Positions 1 to 10,767 of a DNA stretch of 64,000 nt are shown in pieces. Within the stretch, counting starts at the first letter, position 1. The number at the start of each line of letters is the position of its first letter. Under the pieces are notes generated by a model. The model made no database searches and had not been told where the DNA came from. It saw only the letters and a list, made by a program, of their open reading frames with translations. Source of the DNA: JBFIHF01 sp964411125 (lineage in GTDB: Bacteria; Myxococcota_A; Bradymonadia; Bradymonadales; Bradymonadaceae). The position numbers and the translations under genes were made by a program. The DNA is taken from the NCBI GenBank assembly GCA_964411125.1, contig CAYPJU010000020.1, forward strand, positions 1-64,000, in the 5' to 3' direction.

Positions 1-27
1 CCTCACGCCTCACCGACAAAGAGTGCA

Positions 28-56
28 TTGACCCTCCGGCACAGGGGCTGTAAGCC
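28..56 (+). promoter_or_regulatory. Candidate sigma70-like promoter of the EGF lipoprotein
   Basis: TTGACC at 28-33 is a good -35 element, followed after 17 bp by TAAGCC at 51-56, which is a poor -10 match. It lies about 40 bp before the ATG at 95. That ATG has a clear GGAGGG ribosome binding site at 85-90. This is a pattern match only. Confidence 0.25.
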
Positions 57-94
57 TGTGTGCAAGCTAGTAAACAACCGAAACGGAGGGTGAA

Positions 95-2557
95 ATGACC
101 AGCACGACACGTGTGCTCGCTGTGTGCGTCGCACTGGCAACCGGCTTGTGGGCCGGCTGTGGGGGCAACAACACGACGAGCAACAATTCGACCAACAACA
201 ACGGTTCGAACAACGGCTCCAACAACGGGAGTACCGGGGGCTCGAACAACGGCACGACGTCTGGCGCCAACAACGGGACGACGGCCGGTTCGAACAACGG
301 GACGACGGCGGGGACCAACAACGGGACAACCGGCGGGACGAACAACGAGACCAACAATACGAACAACAACACGAACGCCGGCGTCTGTGACCCCGAATGT
401 GGCGACAACGCGACCTGCAACGCCAGCATGTGCCTGTGCGACGACGGTTACGAAGGGGACGGCTACGACTGCGTGAACATCGACGAATGCGACGCGGGGA
501 CCGACAACTGCGATCCGGTCGCGAGCTGCAGCGACAACGATGGAGGGTTCGACTGTACGTGCCCCGCGGGCTACACGGACGAGTCGGGCGACGGAACGTC
601 GTGCGCCGACATCAACGAGTGCGCGGACGGAACCGACGACTGCGACGCGCTCGCGACGTGCACCGACGTGGACGGCGGGTTCACCTGCACGTGTCCGGAC
701 GGATACGACGACCCCAATGGTGACGGCACGGTCTGCACCGAGTCGGCGGTCGACGAGTGCGCGCTCGGCACCGACAACTGCGACCCGCTCGCGACGTGTG
801 TGGACGCCGATCCTGGGTTCTCCTGCACCTGCCCCGCCGGATACACGGACCGTAACGGCGATGGCACCATCTGTGACGAGATCGACGAGTGCGCCGCCGG
901 GACGGACACGTGCTCCGACGATGCGCTCTGCACCAACAACGATGGCGGCTTCGACTGCGAATGTCTCATCGGCTACTCCGGTGACGGCACGACCTGCACC
1001 GATATCGACGAGTGCGCCGCGGGTACCGACAACTGCGACCCGCAGGCGACGTGCGCGAACACCGACGGCGGCTTCAGCTGCACATGCCCGGGCGGTCTCT
1101 TCGACACGAACGGCGACGGCTCGCAGTGCGACCCGATCAACGAGTGCAACGACGGGACGGCGAACTGCGCCCCCGAAGCGGTCTGCACCGACACGCCGGC
1201 CGGCTTCGACTGCGCATGCCCGAGCGGCTACACCGGTGACGGCACGACCTGCACCGACATCGACGAGTGCGCGAACAACACCGCGGGATGCGCGGCGAGC
1301 GCGACGTGCACCAACGTGCCGGGCGGCGCCGTCTGCGCGTGCCCGGCCGGCACCGACGACGTGAATGGCGACGGCTCGGTCTGCGCGCCAATCGACGAGT
1401 GCGCCACCGACCGCGACAACTGCGACCCGATCGCGACGTGCACCGACGATCCCGTCGGCTTCACCTGCACCTGCCCGGCCGGCTACACCGACCTGCTCGG
1501 TGACGGCAGCCGCTGCGTCGACGTCGACGAGTGCGCGACGGAAACCGACAACTGTGCAGACAACGCGACCTGCTCGAACACCGCCGGCGGCTTCTTCTGC
1601 CAGTGCGTGCCGGGCTTCCGCGACACGTCCAACGGCGCCGGCACCGCCTGCGTCCCGATCGACGAGTGCGCCGAAGAGATCGACGACTGCGACGAAGTCG
1701 CGATCTGTACCGATCGCCTCTCGTTCTTCACCTGCACTTGCCCGGCGAACTGGGTCGACGTCAGCGGGGACGGGCGCGCCTGTGAGCCCGGCATCGCCGG
1801 CGACGGCAGCAACATCGAGGGGCCGAAGACCTACGCCGACGGCACCCTCGCCGCGACGTGCGCCGAATACCGCAATCCTCCGAACGGCTACCACTACGCT
1901 GGCCAGATCGGTAGCGGCTGGTACGAGATCGACCCCTACGGCGTGGGCAACGCTCCCGTCCTACTCAACGGGACGATCGTGTACCAGGGGCCCTACTCGG
2001 TGTACTGCGACATGGAGTTCGACGGCGGCGGCTGGATGGCCCTCACGCCGAGCACCGGCTACGAATTCGGTCCGAACGGGACCGGTGACGCGGAGTGCGG
2101 CTACAACGGGGACAAGCCGCGCGGCAAGAACACGACCGGTCTCGAGTGTCGCTACGACTACCCCGTCGGCTTCCAGTTCGACGAAGTGCGAGCGGGCGGT
2201 CTCGGACAGGACATCAAGATCACCGCGTACACGAGCGGGGGCAGCAACACGACCGACCTGACGCGCATCCCGCTCGGGTGGTCCGACTACAACTGCGGCA
2301 CCAGGGGCGACTTCCAGTGGGGTTCGACCACAGATCCCGGAGCGATCTGGAGCCTCGCGCGGTTCCTCACTTCCACGGCGACCGATTCGTGCACCACGAT
2401 CGGTTGGGACAGTCTCAGCAATGGCTACGTCTGGACGGTGAACGAGACTTCGGCTCGTGACATCGGCGCGACCTCCACCTTCCGGGTTCAGTTCGGCGAG
2501 ATCGGTGGTCAGGACGAAGGCTTCGAGTGGACCTCGGGCGCCTTCTGGATCCGCTGA
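95..2557 (+). CDS. Surface lipoprotein with 11 EGF-like repeats and fibrinogen-like C-terminus
   Basis: 820 residues. The N-terminus is a lipoprotein signal with lipidated Cys22 (motif WAGC), so export to the envelope surface is inferred. Residues 23-95 form an Asn/Gly/Thr/Ser-rich linker with repeated NNG units. About residues 97-590 hold eleven Cys-rich EGF-like modules; ten begin with [IV][DN]EC or DEC, the calcium-binding EGF signature. The C-terminal 230 residues resemble a fibrinogen-like domain (CDMEFDGGGWMAL is typical of that fold) and have their own Cys pairs. A GGAGGG Shine-Dalgarno 4 bp upstream fixes the ATG. It is followed by a strong terminator and is probably monocistronic. 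The architecture suggests calcium-dependent adhesion or glycan binding, but the ligand is unknown. Confidence 0.85.
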   Translation: MTSTTRVLAVCVALATGLWAGCGGNNTTSNNSTNNNGSNNGSNNGSTGGSNNGTTSGANNGTTAGSNNGTTAGTNNGTTGGTNNETNNTNNNTNAGVCDPECGDNATCNASMCLCDDGYEGDGYDCVNIDECDAGTDNCDPVASCSDNDGGFDCTCPAGYTDESGDGTSCADINECADGTDDCDALATCTDVDGGFTCTCPDGYDDPNGDGTVCTESAVDECALGTDNCDPLATCVDADPGFSCTCPAGYTDRNGDGTICDEIDECAAGTDTCSDDALCTNNDGGFDCECLIGYSGDGTTCTDIDECAAGTDNCDPQATCANTDGGFSCTCPGGLFDTNGDGSQCDPINECNDGTANCAPEAVCTDTPAGFDCACPSGYTGDGTTCTDIDECANNTAGCAASATCTNVPGGAVCACPAGTDDVNGDGSVCAPIDECATDRDNCDPIATCTDDPVGFTCTCPAGYTDLLGDGSRCVDVDECATETDNCADNATCSNTAGGFFCQCVPGFRDTSNGAGTACVPIDECAEEIDDCDEVAICTDRLSFFTCTCPANWVDVSGDGRACEPGIAGDGSNIEGPKTYADGTLAATCAEYRNPPNGYHYAGQIGSGWYEIDPYGVGNAPVLLNGTIVYQGPYSVYCDMEFDGGGWMALTPSTGYEFGPNGTGDAECGYNGDKPRGKNTTGLECRYDYPVGFQFDEVRAGGLGQDIKITAYTSGGSNTTDLTRIPLGWSDYNCGTRGDFQWGSTTDPGAIWSLARFLTSTATDSCTTIGWDSLSNGYVWTVNETSARDIGATSTFRVQFGEIGGQDEGFEWTSGAFWIR

Positions 2558-2582
2558 CGTTTCCGTCGCCCCAAACGAACGC

Positions 2583-2613
2583 AGCCCCGGCCACTACGGT
2601 CGGGGCTTTTTTT
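2583..2613 (+). terminator. Rho-independent terminator of the EGF lipoprotein gene
   Basis: A 10-bp stem (2583-2592 with 2598-2607, one G-T wobble) and a 5-nt loop are followed by seven T residues. It starts 26 bp after the stop codon at 2557. Confidence 0.85.
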
Positions 2614-2715
2614 GTGATTGCATCCTTGGCACCGCAAATCTTTCTCACGCAGTCTCGCAACCTGTTGAAATTGTTCGAAACCGGTCGTGGGGCCGGAGAG
2701 ATGAAACTTCGGGGT

Positions 2716-2754
2716 CCAGGGGAGAATCCCCTGGTGGGTTTGGGCGAAGCCCAA
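2716..2754. repeat. Paired GAA-loop hairpins between convergent genes
   Basis: Two perfect hairpins stand side by side. CCAGGGGA/TCCCCTGG (2716-2734) and TTGGGC/GCCCAA (2740-2754) both close on the triloop GAA. Neither is followed by a T-run on either strand, so they are not ordinary terminators. They may be a dispersed REP-like element or a structured 3' end of the minus-strand hydrolase transcript, which ends at 2793. Confidence 0.5.
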
Positions 2755-2792
2755 CGGCCCCTTTTCGACAGCTTCGACGCCCGCTCACCGAT

Positions 2793-3884
2793 TCAGTTGT
2801 CTCGCCCGACGAAGGTGACGATGGCGTCGACGACGCCGTCGGCGAGCTTGCGGCCGGGCTCGTTGTAGCGCAGGCCGACCTCGGGGGTGAGCTGCTCGCG
2901 CGGCGTCGCTTCGTGTTTGAGGACGTGGTCGGCCATCGGGACGAGCTGGAGCTTCGCATCGCGACCGGCGGCGACCGCGGCTTCGTGCAGCGGCTTCGCG
3001 TCGAGTTCGGGATCGACCTGAATGTCGGCCGTGCCGGAGAGGACCAGCACGGGCGCGTCGAACTTCGCGAAGCTCGAGGCGGGGTCGTAGACCAGGAGCT
3101 TTCGCGCGAACCCGACCGACGCCGGCGCTTGCAGGGCGGCGACGAACTGATGGATGCCGGGCAGTTGCCCTACCTTGTTGGGGATGACCGGTTCGCCGGC
3201 TGCGATCTTGTCGAGCGCGCCGGTGAGCGCTGCCATCTCGGCGTCGGCCGCCGCGGGGTTCAGCCCCGACATCTTCAACTGGTTGCCGATCTGCCACAGA
3301 ACGATCTCGCGCAGCGACCGCCCGGCGGTCGAGAGCAGGATCACGCCGGCGATCGGCACGGGCGGGTTCTCGGCGACGCGGAGCGCGTGCGCGCCCCCCT
3401 CGCTGTGCCCGGCGATGTAGATGTCGCTGACGTAGTCCTGTTCGGAGAGGAGTTTCGCGGCCTGCGAGAGTTCGGCGATGTAGTCCGACCAGGTGACCGC
3501 AGCGGTGGGCATTCCGGTCTTCCCCGTGCCACGCTTGTCGTAGCGCAGGACGACGATCCCTCGTCCAGCGAGCGCTTCTGCGAGAAGCTCGCCGCTGCCG
3601 TTGTCGCCGGGTAGCATCGGGCTCTCCCAGTTGCGGTCGGTCGGTCCGCTGCCGGCGGCGATCGCCACGGCGGGAAAGGGACCTTTGCCGGCGGGCCGGG
3701 TGATGGTCCCTTTGATCGTCATCCCTGCGGCGGGGAACTCTACGTCCTTCACGACGGGCTCGGCGGTTTCGGTCTCGGTCTGCGCGGCGACGTCCGGGTC
3801 GGGTTTCTCGGCTTTGTTTGCGCAGGCCGCTGCGGCGAGCGAAACAGCTACGACGACGTTAGCGATGGAGCGGGAGTGAAACAC
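2793..3884 (-). CDS. Alpha/beta hydrolase lipoprotein
   Basis: 363 residues. A signal sequence ends in a lipobox with Cys21. The mature part has the alpha/beta hydrolase core: a GSGPTDRN motif (78-85) at the oxyanion-hole position, a nucleophile elbow GHSEGG with Ser161, and Asp and His residues in the C-terminal third (SGTADIQVDPE and ADHVLKH) that fit a Ser-Asp-His triad. The family is that of predicted acyl hydrolases and dipeptidyl-peptidase-like esterases; the substrate cannot be read from the sequence. Its start overlaps the end of the upstream oxidoreductase by 26 bp, so the two are translationally linked on the minus strand. Confidence 0.85.
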   Translation of the reverse strand: MFHSRSIANVVVAVSLAAAACANKAEKPDPDVAAQTETETAEPVVKDVEFPAAGMTIKGTITRPAGKGPFPAVAIAAGSGPTDRNWESPMLPGDNGSGELLAEALAGRGIVVLRYDKRGTGKTGMPTAAVTWSDYIAELSQAAKLLSEQDYVSDIYIAGHSEGGAHALRVAENPPVPIAGVILLSTAGRSLREIVLWQIGNQLKMSGLNPAAADAEMAALTGALDKIAAGEPVIPNKVGQLPGIHQFVAALQAPASVGFARKLLVYDPASSFAKFDAPVLVLSGTADIQVDPELDAKPLHEAAVAAGRDAKLQLVPMADHVLKHEATPREQLTPEVGLRYNEPGRKLADGVVDAIVTFVGRDN

Positions 3885-4914
3885 GATGCGCCTCCTGGGC
3901 GGAACGATAAGCGGCGATGACGATCTCGAGGGACTTCAACCCCTCGTGCCCGTCGACGGCCGGCGCGTCCTCTCCCCGCAGTGTCGCGACGATGTTGCGG
4001 TAGAGCGGATGGTGCCCCGAGCCGTAGGGGTCGGCGTCGGACCAGTCTTCCTCGGCGGGCGGTGCCTCGCGGGAGTCCGCGAACTGCCACGTGTCGATTC
4101 GACTGCACGCGACGCCCCCCAGCCGTACCGTACCATGTTCACCGATCACGGTGAGTGAACCCTCGAAGTTGGACGGGTGGGTGAGCATCGTGACGTTCAT
4201 CGCCCCGAGGGTGCCGCTTCGCCAGCGCAGGTTGACCGCGGCCGTGTCTTCGACCTCGATGCGGCGGGCGAGGGTCGAGGTGAAGGCGTGGACGGACTCG
4301 ACCGGGCCGAAGAGCCACTGCAGGAGGTCGACGTAGTGGATCGCCTGGTTCATCAGCGCTCCGCCGTCGAGCTCCCAGGTGCCGCGCCACGGCGCGAGGT
4401 CGTAGTAGGACTGCGGGCGGGTCCAGAAGAGGTTGAGCTGCACCGAGTAGATTCGGCCGAAGCGCCCGGCCTCGATCGCGCGCCGGACCGCGCGGGCCGC
4501 GGGGTTGAAGCGGTGCTGCTTGACGACGAAGAGGGCGACGTCGGCGTCTTCGCACGCCTTGACCATCGCGAGGCCGTCGTGCCACCGCGTCGCCATCGGT
4601 TTTTCTGTGACGACGTGGACACCCGCCTTCGCGGCGGCGACCGCCTGGGATGGATGCAGGCCGCTGGGCGTGGCGAGCACCACCGCGTCGACGTCGACGG
4701 CGGCGAGCATGTCGTCGAGATCGGCGAACCCCGGGACGTCGAGCGTAGAGGACCACTCGTCGCGACGGCCGGGGTCGATGTCGCACACGGCGACCCATCG
4801 GGCGTCGGATCCGCATCCGGCGACCGCCTCGCGATGTCGCGTCGCGACTCGTCCACAGCCCACCAGCGCAAACCGCACGGGCCGGTCGGTTATCGGTTTC
4901 CAACCTCTCGACAT
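3859..4914 (-). CDS. Gfo/Idh/MocA-family NAD(P)-dependent oxidoreductase
   Basis: 351 residues from the ATG at 4914. The open frame continues 37 codons upstream, but homology begins at this Met. An N-terminal Rossmann fold (FALVGCGRVATRH) binds NAD(P). The EKPMATR segment supplies the family catalytic Lys, and the DGGALMNQAIHYVDLLQW segment supplies the active-site His region. These enzymes oxidise or reduce sugar or inositol-like substrates; the exact one is unknown. The gene is first in a two-gene unit with the hydrolase lipoprotein, with overlapping ends. Confidence 0.85.
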   Translation of the reverse strand: MSRGWKPITDRPVRFALVGCGRVATRHREAVAGCGSDARWVAVCDIDPGRRDEWSSTLDVPGFADLDDMLAAVDVDAVVLATPSGLHPSQAVAAAKAGVHVVTEKPMATRWHDGLAMVKACEDADVALFVVKQHRFNPAARAVRRAIEAGRFGRIYSVQLNLFWTRPQSYYDLAPWRGTWELDGGALMNQAIHYVDLLQWLFGPVESVHAFTSTLARRIEVEDTAAVNLRWRSGTLGAMNVTMLTHPSNFEGSLTVIGEHGTVRLGGVACSRIDTWQFADSREAPPAEEDWSDADPYGSGHHPLYRNIVATLRGEDAPAVDGHEGLKSLEIVIAAYRSAQEAHRVSLPLHR

Positions 4915-4956
4915 TCGAACTACGAATTTCGGGGAATTTGGCTCGGTGTGGGCGCC

Positions 4957-4985
4957 TTGATAACGCGGGGGTTTTCTTCTAGAGT
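4957..4985 (+). promoter_or_regulatory. Candidate promoter of the small secreted protein
   Basis: TTGATA (4957-4962), a 17-bp spacer and TAGAGT (4980-4985) lie about 63 bp upstream of the ATG at 5049, in the intergenic gap diverging from the oxidoreductase gene. Confidence 0.4.
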
Positions 4986-5048
4986 TCCGCCCCGAACCGT
5001 AAGCCGCGGGCGAGTCCCGTGTCAATCGGACCCCCTTCGAAAGGGCGC

Positions 5049-5741
5049 ATGGTCAAGGTTCCCACAGCTCTTCTGACGCACCTCTTGCTGGTCGTACTCT
5101 GCGTACTTCCGGCGAGCGCTTCTGCGTACTGGCTCGGCAACGACGGGCAGTGCTACGCGGACGAGTCGGAAAGTGTCGCCCAGCAGGACGAAGACGTCTT
5201 CATGTCGGACGACGAGGATTCGTCGCTGGCGGTGTCTGCGGTCGAGTCGGACGACGACGAGGGATGCAGTGAAGAAGCGCTCGACGATCCGTCGTCGAAC
5301 GCGTGCTTCGAAGGGGCGGAGTACCCGATCTCGATTCTCCCCCACGTGATCGCGCAGACGCAGGCCGAGCGGGCGACCGCGGCGCTGGTCAGAAACGCGC
5401 TCGCGCTGGTGGAGGTCGCGCCGTCGCTGCCGTCCCCCGACGAAGCGAGCGTCGAGGACCCCAACATTCCGGGCGTCCCTCTCGTACAGCAAAACATTCC
5501 CCCTCAACCACGTCGGACCCCGAACGCCTGTTCGGCGGCCGACCCTTCGCAGTGCGAGGCCGTCCCCTGGATCCCGACGATCCAGTTCGAGGTCTCGCGG
5601 ATCGTCGGTGACGACACCGACCCCCAATTCTCCATCGATCCTCTGCCGGACGCCGAGACGCGTCGCGGGCCACCCGCGCCTGGCGTGGCTGCCGCCGACG
5701 GCGTGCATCCCGGCATCGACTGGCCTCCCCGGGCAGTCTGA
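5049..5741 (+). CDS. Secreted acidic protein of unknown function
   Basis: 230 residues from the ATG at 5049; a frame opening at 5019 would add an unlikely extension before the signal peptide. The signal sequence ends near SASA-YW. The mature protein is rich in Asp, Glu and Pro, with a Ser/Asp/Glu stretch at about residues 30-75 and four Cys residues that could form disulfides. No family was recognised. It has a candidate promoter of its own and sits upstream of the triple DsbA protein, which could be its folding catalyst, but that link is only positional. Confidence 0.65.
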   Translation: MVKVPTALLTHLLLVVLCVLPASASAYWLGNDGQCYADESESVAQQDEDVFMSDDEDSSLAVSAVESDDDEGCSEEALDDPSSNACFEGAEYPISILPHVIAQTQAERATAALVRNALALVEVAPSLPSPDEASVEDPNIPGVPLVQQNIPPQPRRTPNACSAADPSQCEAVPWIPTIQFEVSRIVGDDTDPQFSIDPLPDAETRRGPPAPGVAAADGVHPGIDWPPRAV

Positions 5742-5854
5742 GACGATCGCGGCTAGAAGCCGCGACACCACAGATAGACACTAACGAAAACTAGACGTAG
5801 TAACGACGTCGGCTATGAAGTCGTGCGTCGAACCTTCAACAAGAGAGAAAATCC

Positions 5855-7876
5855 ATGGCTCATGGACACGAAAAAGGCGGTGGTGGAGTCACCATCCTCA
5901 TGATCCTCGCGGTCGCGCTCGTCGCGTTCGCCGGGGGCTATTTCATCGGAACCAAGAGTGGTTCCGGCCCTGCAGACAGCGCAGCCGTCGAAGGCGCCGC
6001 CGACATCGGTGGTGCCGCCAAGGGCGCGCTCGCCGCAGCAGGCGATTCGACCAAGATCCCGATCGGCGACAGCCCCGTGAAAGGCAAGGCGACCGCGCCG
6101 ATCACGATCGTCGAGTTCTCCGAGTTCCAGTGCCCGTACTGCGCTCGCGGAAACAACACGATGGACGAGCTGCTCAAGAAGTACCCGAACGACGTGAAGG
6201 TGGTGTTCAAGCACTTCCCGCTCGCGTTCCACCAGCAGGCACCGGGAGCTTCCAAGCTCGCCATGGCCGCGGGTGAGCAGGGTAAATTCTGGGAGATGCA
6301 CGACCTGCTCTTCCAAAACCAGAAAGAGCTCAAAGGTAAGACGGACGACCAGCTCAAAGAGTGGGGCGCCGGACTCGGCAAACAGCTCGGCCTCGACGCC
6401 AACAAGCTGAAGGCCGACTTCGACAAGCCGGAGTTCCAGAAGCAGATCGACGCCGACATGGCGCTCGGCAAAGAGCTGGCAGTGCGCGGTACGCCGCACT
6501 TCTTCGTCAACGGTGAGCGCGTCAAGGGTGCACAGCCCGCGACCGCTTTCGAGGCGATCATCAAGCGTCAGCTCGAAGAGGCCAAGGGGATGCTGCAGGG
6601 CGGCGTCTCCAAGGACCAGCTCTACGCCAAGATGGTCGACAAGAACTACAAGGGAGCAGAGGCTCAGCCGAACGCTCCGCGTCCGCAGGCGACCGTCGTC
6701 CAGATGGTCCCGGTCGAGAAGAACGACCCCGTCAAGGGCTCGAAGAACCCGCTCGTCACGATCGTCGAGTTCTCGGACTTCCAGTGCCCGTTCTGCACGC
6801 GCGTCAATCCGACGCTCGACCAGGTCATGAAGAACTTCGGCGACGACGTCCGCATCGTCTTCAAGCAAAACCCGCTCCCCTTCCACAAGGAAGCTCCGGC
6901 CGCTGCCGAGATCGCTCTCGCTGCGGGTGAGCAGGGCAAGTTCTGGGAGATGCACGACCTGCTCTTCGAGAACCAGAAGCGCATGAAGGGTGCCGACATG
7001 ACGGCGCTCGGCGTCGAGCTCGGCCAGCAGTTGGGCCTCAACACCAACAAGCTCAAGCAGGCTCTCGAGTCTGGCAAGTACAAGGAGCAGGTGAAGGCGG
7101 ACCAGGCGCTCGCCGGCAAAGTCGGCGCTCGCGGAACCCCGAACTTCTTCATCAACGGTGTCCAGCTCGTCGGCGCGAAGCCGTACGCCGAGTTCGAGAG
7201 CACCGTGAAGCAGCAGCTCGACATCGCCAAGAAGCTCAAGGCGGAGAAGAAGCTCTCGGGTGACCAGCTCTACGCTGCGGTCGTGGAGTACAACAAGGCG
7301 AACGCTCCGAAGGCTGCCCCGGCGGCCGCGAAGCCCCAGCAGCCGGCCCCGAAGGTCGACACGAAGCTCTTGAAGGTCGGAAAGTCGTACACGAAGGGCC
7401 CGAACAACGCGCCCGTCAAGATCTACGAATTCTCGGACTTCCAGTGCCCGTACTGCTCGCGCGGCAACGCGTCGATCCAGGAAGTCATCAAGAACTACGG
7501 TGACAAGGTGCAGGTCGTCTTCAAGGCGTTCCCGCTTCCGTTCCACAAGGAAGCCGAGCCGGCTCACCGCGCTGCACTCGCGGCCGGCGAGCAGGGTAAG
7601 TTCTGGGAGTACCACGACCTCGTCTGGACCAACCAGGGCGCCCTCAAGCAGCCCGAGACGCTCGAGAAGTACGCCCAGCAGCTCGGCCTGAACATGGCGA
7701 AGTGGAAGAAGGACATGGAGTCCGAAGAGCTCAAGAAGCAGGTTCAGGACGAAATGAACGAGGGCAAAGCCGTCGGCGTCCGCGGAACCCCGGCGTTCTT
7801 CGTGAACGGCAACCGCATCGTCGGTGCGCAGCCGTACGCGAAGTTCAAAGAGCTGATCGACGCCGAGCTCAAGTGA
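5855..7876 (+). CDS. Membrane-anchored protein with three tandem DsbA-like thioredoxin domains
   Basis: 673 residues. One N-terminal transmembrane helix (about 11-32) and an Ala-rich linker precede three DsbA/Thioredoxin_4-type domains repeated every 218-220 residues. Each has FQCP[YF]C with active-site pairs Cys93/96, Cys311/314 and Cys531/534, and a downstream cis-Pro motif (RGTPHFF, RGTPNFF, RGTPAFF). All three look catalytically intact, and the anchor would place them in the periplasm. Such domains catalyse thiol-disulfide exchange; single-domain versions are the norm. Ala/Pro/Lys-rich linkers separate the units. It is followed directly by a strong terminator. Confidence 0.9.
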   Translation: MAHGHEKGGGGVTILMILAVALVAFAGGYFIGTKSGSGPADSAAVEGAADIGGAAKGALAAAGDSTKIPIGDSPVKGKATAPITIVEFSEFQCPYCARGNNTMDELLKKYPNDVKVVFKHFPLAFHQQAPGASKLAMAAGEQGKFWEMHDLLFQNQKELKGKTDDQLKEWGAGLGKQLGLDANKLKADFDKPEFQKQIDADMALGKELAVRGTPHFFVNGERVKGAQPATAFEAIIKRQLEEAKGMLQGGVSKDQLYAKMVDKNYKGAEAQPNAPRPQATVVQMVPVEKNDPVKGSKNPLVTIVEFSDFQCPFCTRVNPTLDQVMKNFGDDVRIVFKQNPLPFHKEAPAAAEIALAAGEQGKFWEMHDLLFENQKRMKGADMTALGVELGQQLGLNTNKLKQALESGKYKEQVKADQALAGKVGARGTPNFFINGVQLVGAKPYAEFESTVKQQLDIAKKLKAEKKLSGDQLYAAVVEYNKANAPKAAPAAAKPQQPAPKVDTKLLKVGKSYTKGPNNAPVKIYEFSDFQCPYCSRGNASIQEVIKNYGDKVQVVFKAFPLPFHKEAEPAHRAALAAGEQGKFWEYHDLVWTNQGALKQPETLEKYAQQLGLNMAKWKKDMESEELKKQVQDEMNEGKAVGVRGTPAFFVNGNRIVGAQPYAKFKELIDAELK

Positions 7877-7898
7877 GCTAGCGCACACATCGTGATGC

Positions 7899-7930
7899 AA
7901 AGGGCGCCCCTCGGGGCGCCCTTTCTTTTT
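7899..7930 (+). terminator. Rho-independent terminator after the triple DsbA gene
   Basis: A perfect 12-bp inverted repeat (7899-7910 with 7913-7924) forms a GC-rich stem and is followed by a T-rich tail to 7930. It starts 23 bp past the stop at 7876. Confidence 0.9.
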
Positions 7931-8004
7931 GGGAGAGGGGCACCATCACCGACCGTTGGGCCGCCCCCACCATTGCCGTTTCGTCCCTCGCCGCTACTCT
8001 ACCG

Positions 8005-8886
8005 GTGCCCCGAACGGACGACGCCGTGCCCATCCTGCTCCTGATTGCCTCTCTCCTGTTGGGCTGCGCGACCGCGTCCCCCACCCCGACCACTCATTCG
8101 CTGGCGCCGGGGATCTACCGGGTCTCGGATGGCTCCGCGGTCACGAAAGCGCAGCTGTGGAACGACCTCGATTCGGCGCGCTACGTGGTGGTGGGGGAGA
8201 CCCACACGTCCGAGGCCGACCACGCGGTGCAGCTCGAGGTGGTGCGGGCGCTCGCCGAGCGCGGCGACGTCGCGATCGGGATGGAGATGTTCCAGCGCCC
8301 GTTTCAGGAGCCGCTCGATCGGTGGGTGGCAGGCGAGATCGACGAGCCGGAGCTTCTGGTCGCGACGCAGTGGAAGGAGCGGTGGAACTTCGATCCGGGG
8401 CTCTACCGTCCGTTCTGGGACTTCGCTCGCGAGCGCGGGATTCCGCTCGTCGCCCTGAACGCGCGCCGGGAGCTGACGAAGCGGATCGCGAAGGTCGGGG
8501 TGGATGGCCTCACGGCCGAGGAGCGCGCCGACCTGGTGGAGCTCGACCTGTCCTCGGAGCGCTACAGGAACTGGATGCGCGAAGTGTTCGAGGCGCACGG
8601 TGCGGCGATGGAGCCCGAAGCGTTCGAGCGGTTCTTTGCGGCGCAGGTGACGTGGGACGAGACGATGGCGGACACGGCGGTTCGGTGGGGTGAGCGACAC
8701 CCAGGGACGACGGTCGTCGTGCTCGCCGGCCGTGGGCACGTCGAGCGCGGTTTTGGTATCCCCCAACGGGTTCGCCGCCGTACGAACGAGCGCGTGGTCA
8801 CGATCGTCCCGGTGTCAGGCGACATCGCCCCGTTCGAAGGATTGCGCGACCAGGAGTTCGCCGACTACGTCTGGGTCACACGGTAG
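8005..8886 (+). CDS. ChaN-family (haem-binding uptake) lipoprotein
   Basis: 293 residues from a GTG at 8005; a second GTG at 8026 would give a tighter lipoprotein signal (ILLLIASLLLGC). The conserved ChaN-like blocks are present in order: VVVGETHTS near the start, IGMEMFQRP, YRPFWDFARERGIPLVALN, TWDETMADT and VVVLAGRGHV. The family (Cofac_haem_bdg) is known as iron-regulated lipoproteins that bind haem, and some members act as haem-degrading or erythromycin-esterase-like proteins. The role here is inferred from the family only. It has its own gap before the OmpA gene. Confidence 0.85.
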   Translation: MPRTDDAVPILLLIASLLLGCATASPTPTTHSLAPGIYRVSDGSAVTKAQLWNDLDSARYVVVGETHTSEADHAVQLEVVRALAERGDVAIGMEMFQRPFQEPLDRWVAGEIDEPELLVATQWKERWNFDPGLYRPFWDFARERGIPLVALNARRELTKRIAKVGVDGLTAEERADLVELDLSSERYRNWMREVFEAHGAAMEPEAFERFFAAQVTWDETMADTAVRWGERHPGTTVVVLAGRGHVERGFGIPQRVRRRTNERVVTIVPVSGDIAPFEGLRDQEFADYVWVTR

Positions 8887-8906
8887 CGCGGCAGACCCCA
8901 TCAAAG

Positions 8907-8935
8907 TTGCGGAGGGGAAACTTCCGTCGTATACC
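8907..8935 (+). promoter_or_regulatory. Candidate promoter of the OmpA/TSP3 gene
   Basis: TTGCGG (8907-8912), 17 bp, then TATACC (8930-8935), about 41 bp before the ATG at 8977. The same -35 hexamer with the same spacing occurs upstream of the roadblock gene at 38522-38550. Confidence 0.45.
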
Positions 8936-8976
8936 TTGCGCCGAACTTTGCCTTCTTTTGTGTCGAGGCTCCCAAG

Positions 8977-10763
<1,787 letters not shown>

Positions 10764-10767
<4 letters not shown>

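Noticed and set aside
5813..7900. 695-codon open frame antisense to the triple DsbA gene
   Set aside because: It mirrors the GC-rich codon pattern of the sense gene, has low-complexity Leu/Val/Glu/Arg composition and repeats in step with the three DsbA units. No family was seen.
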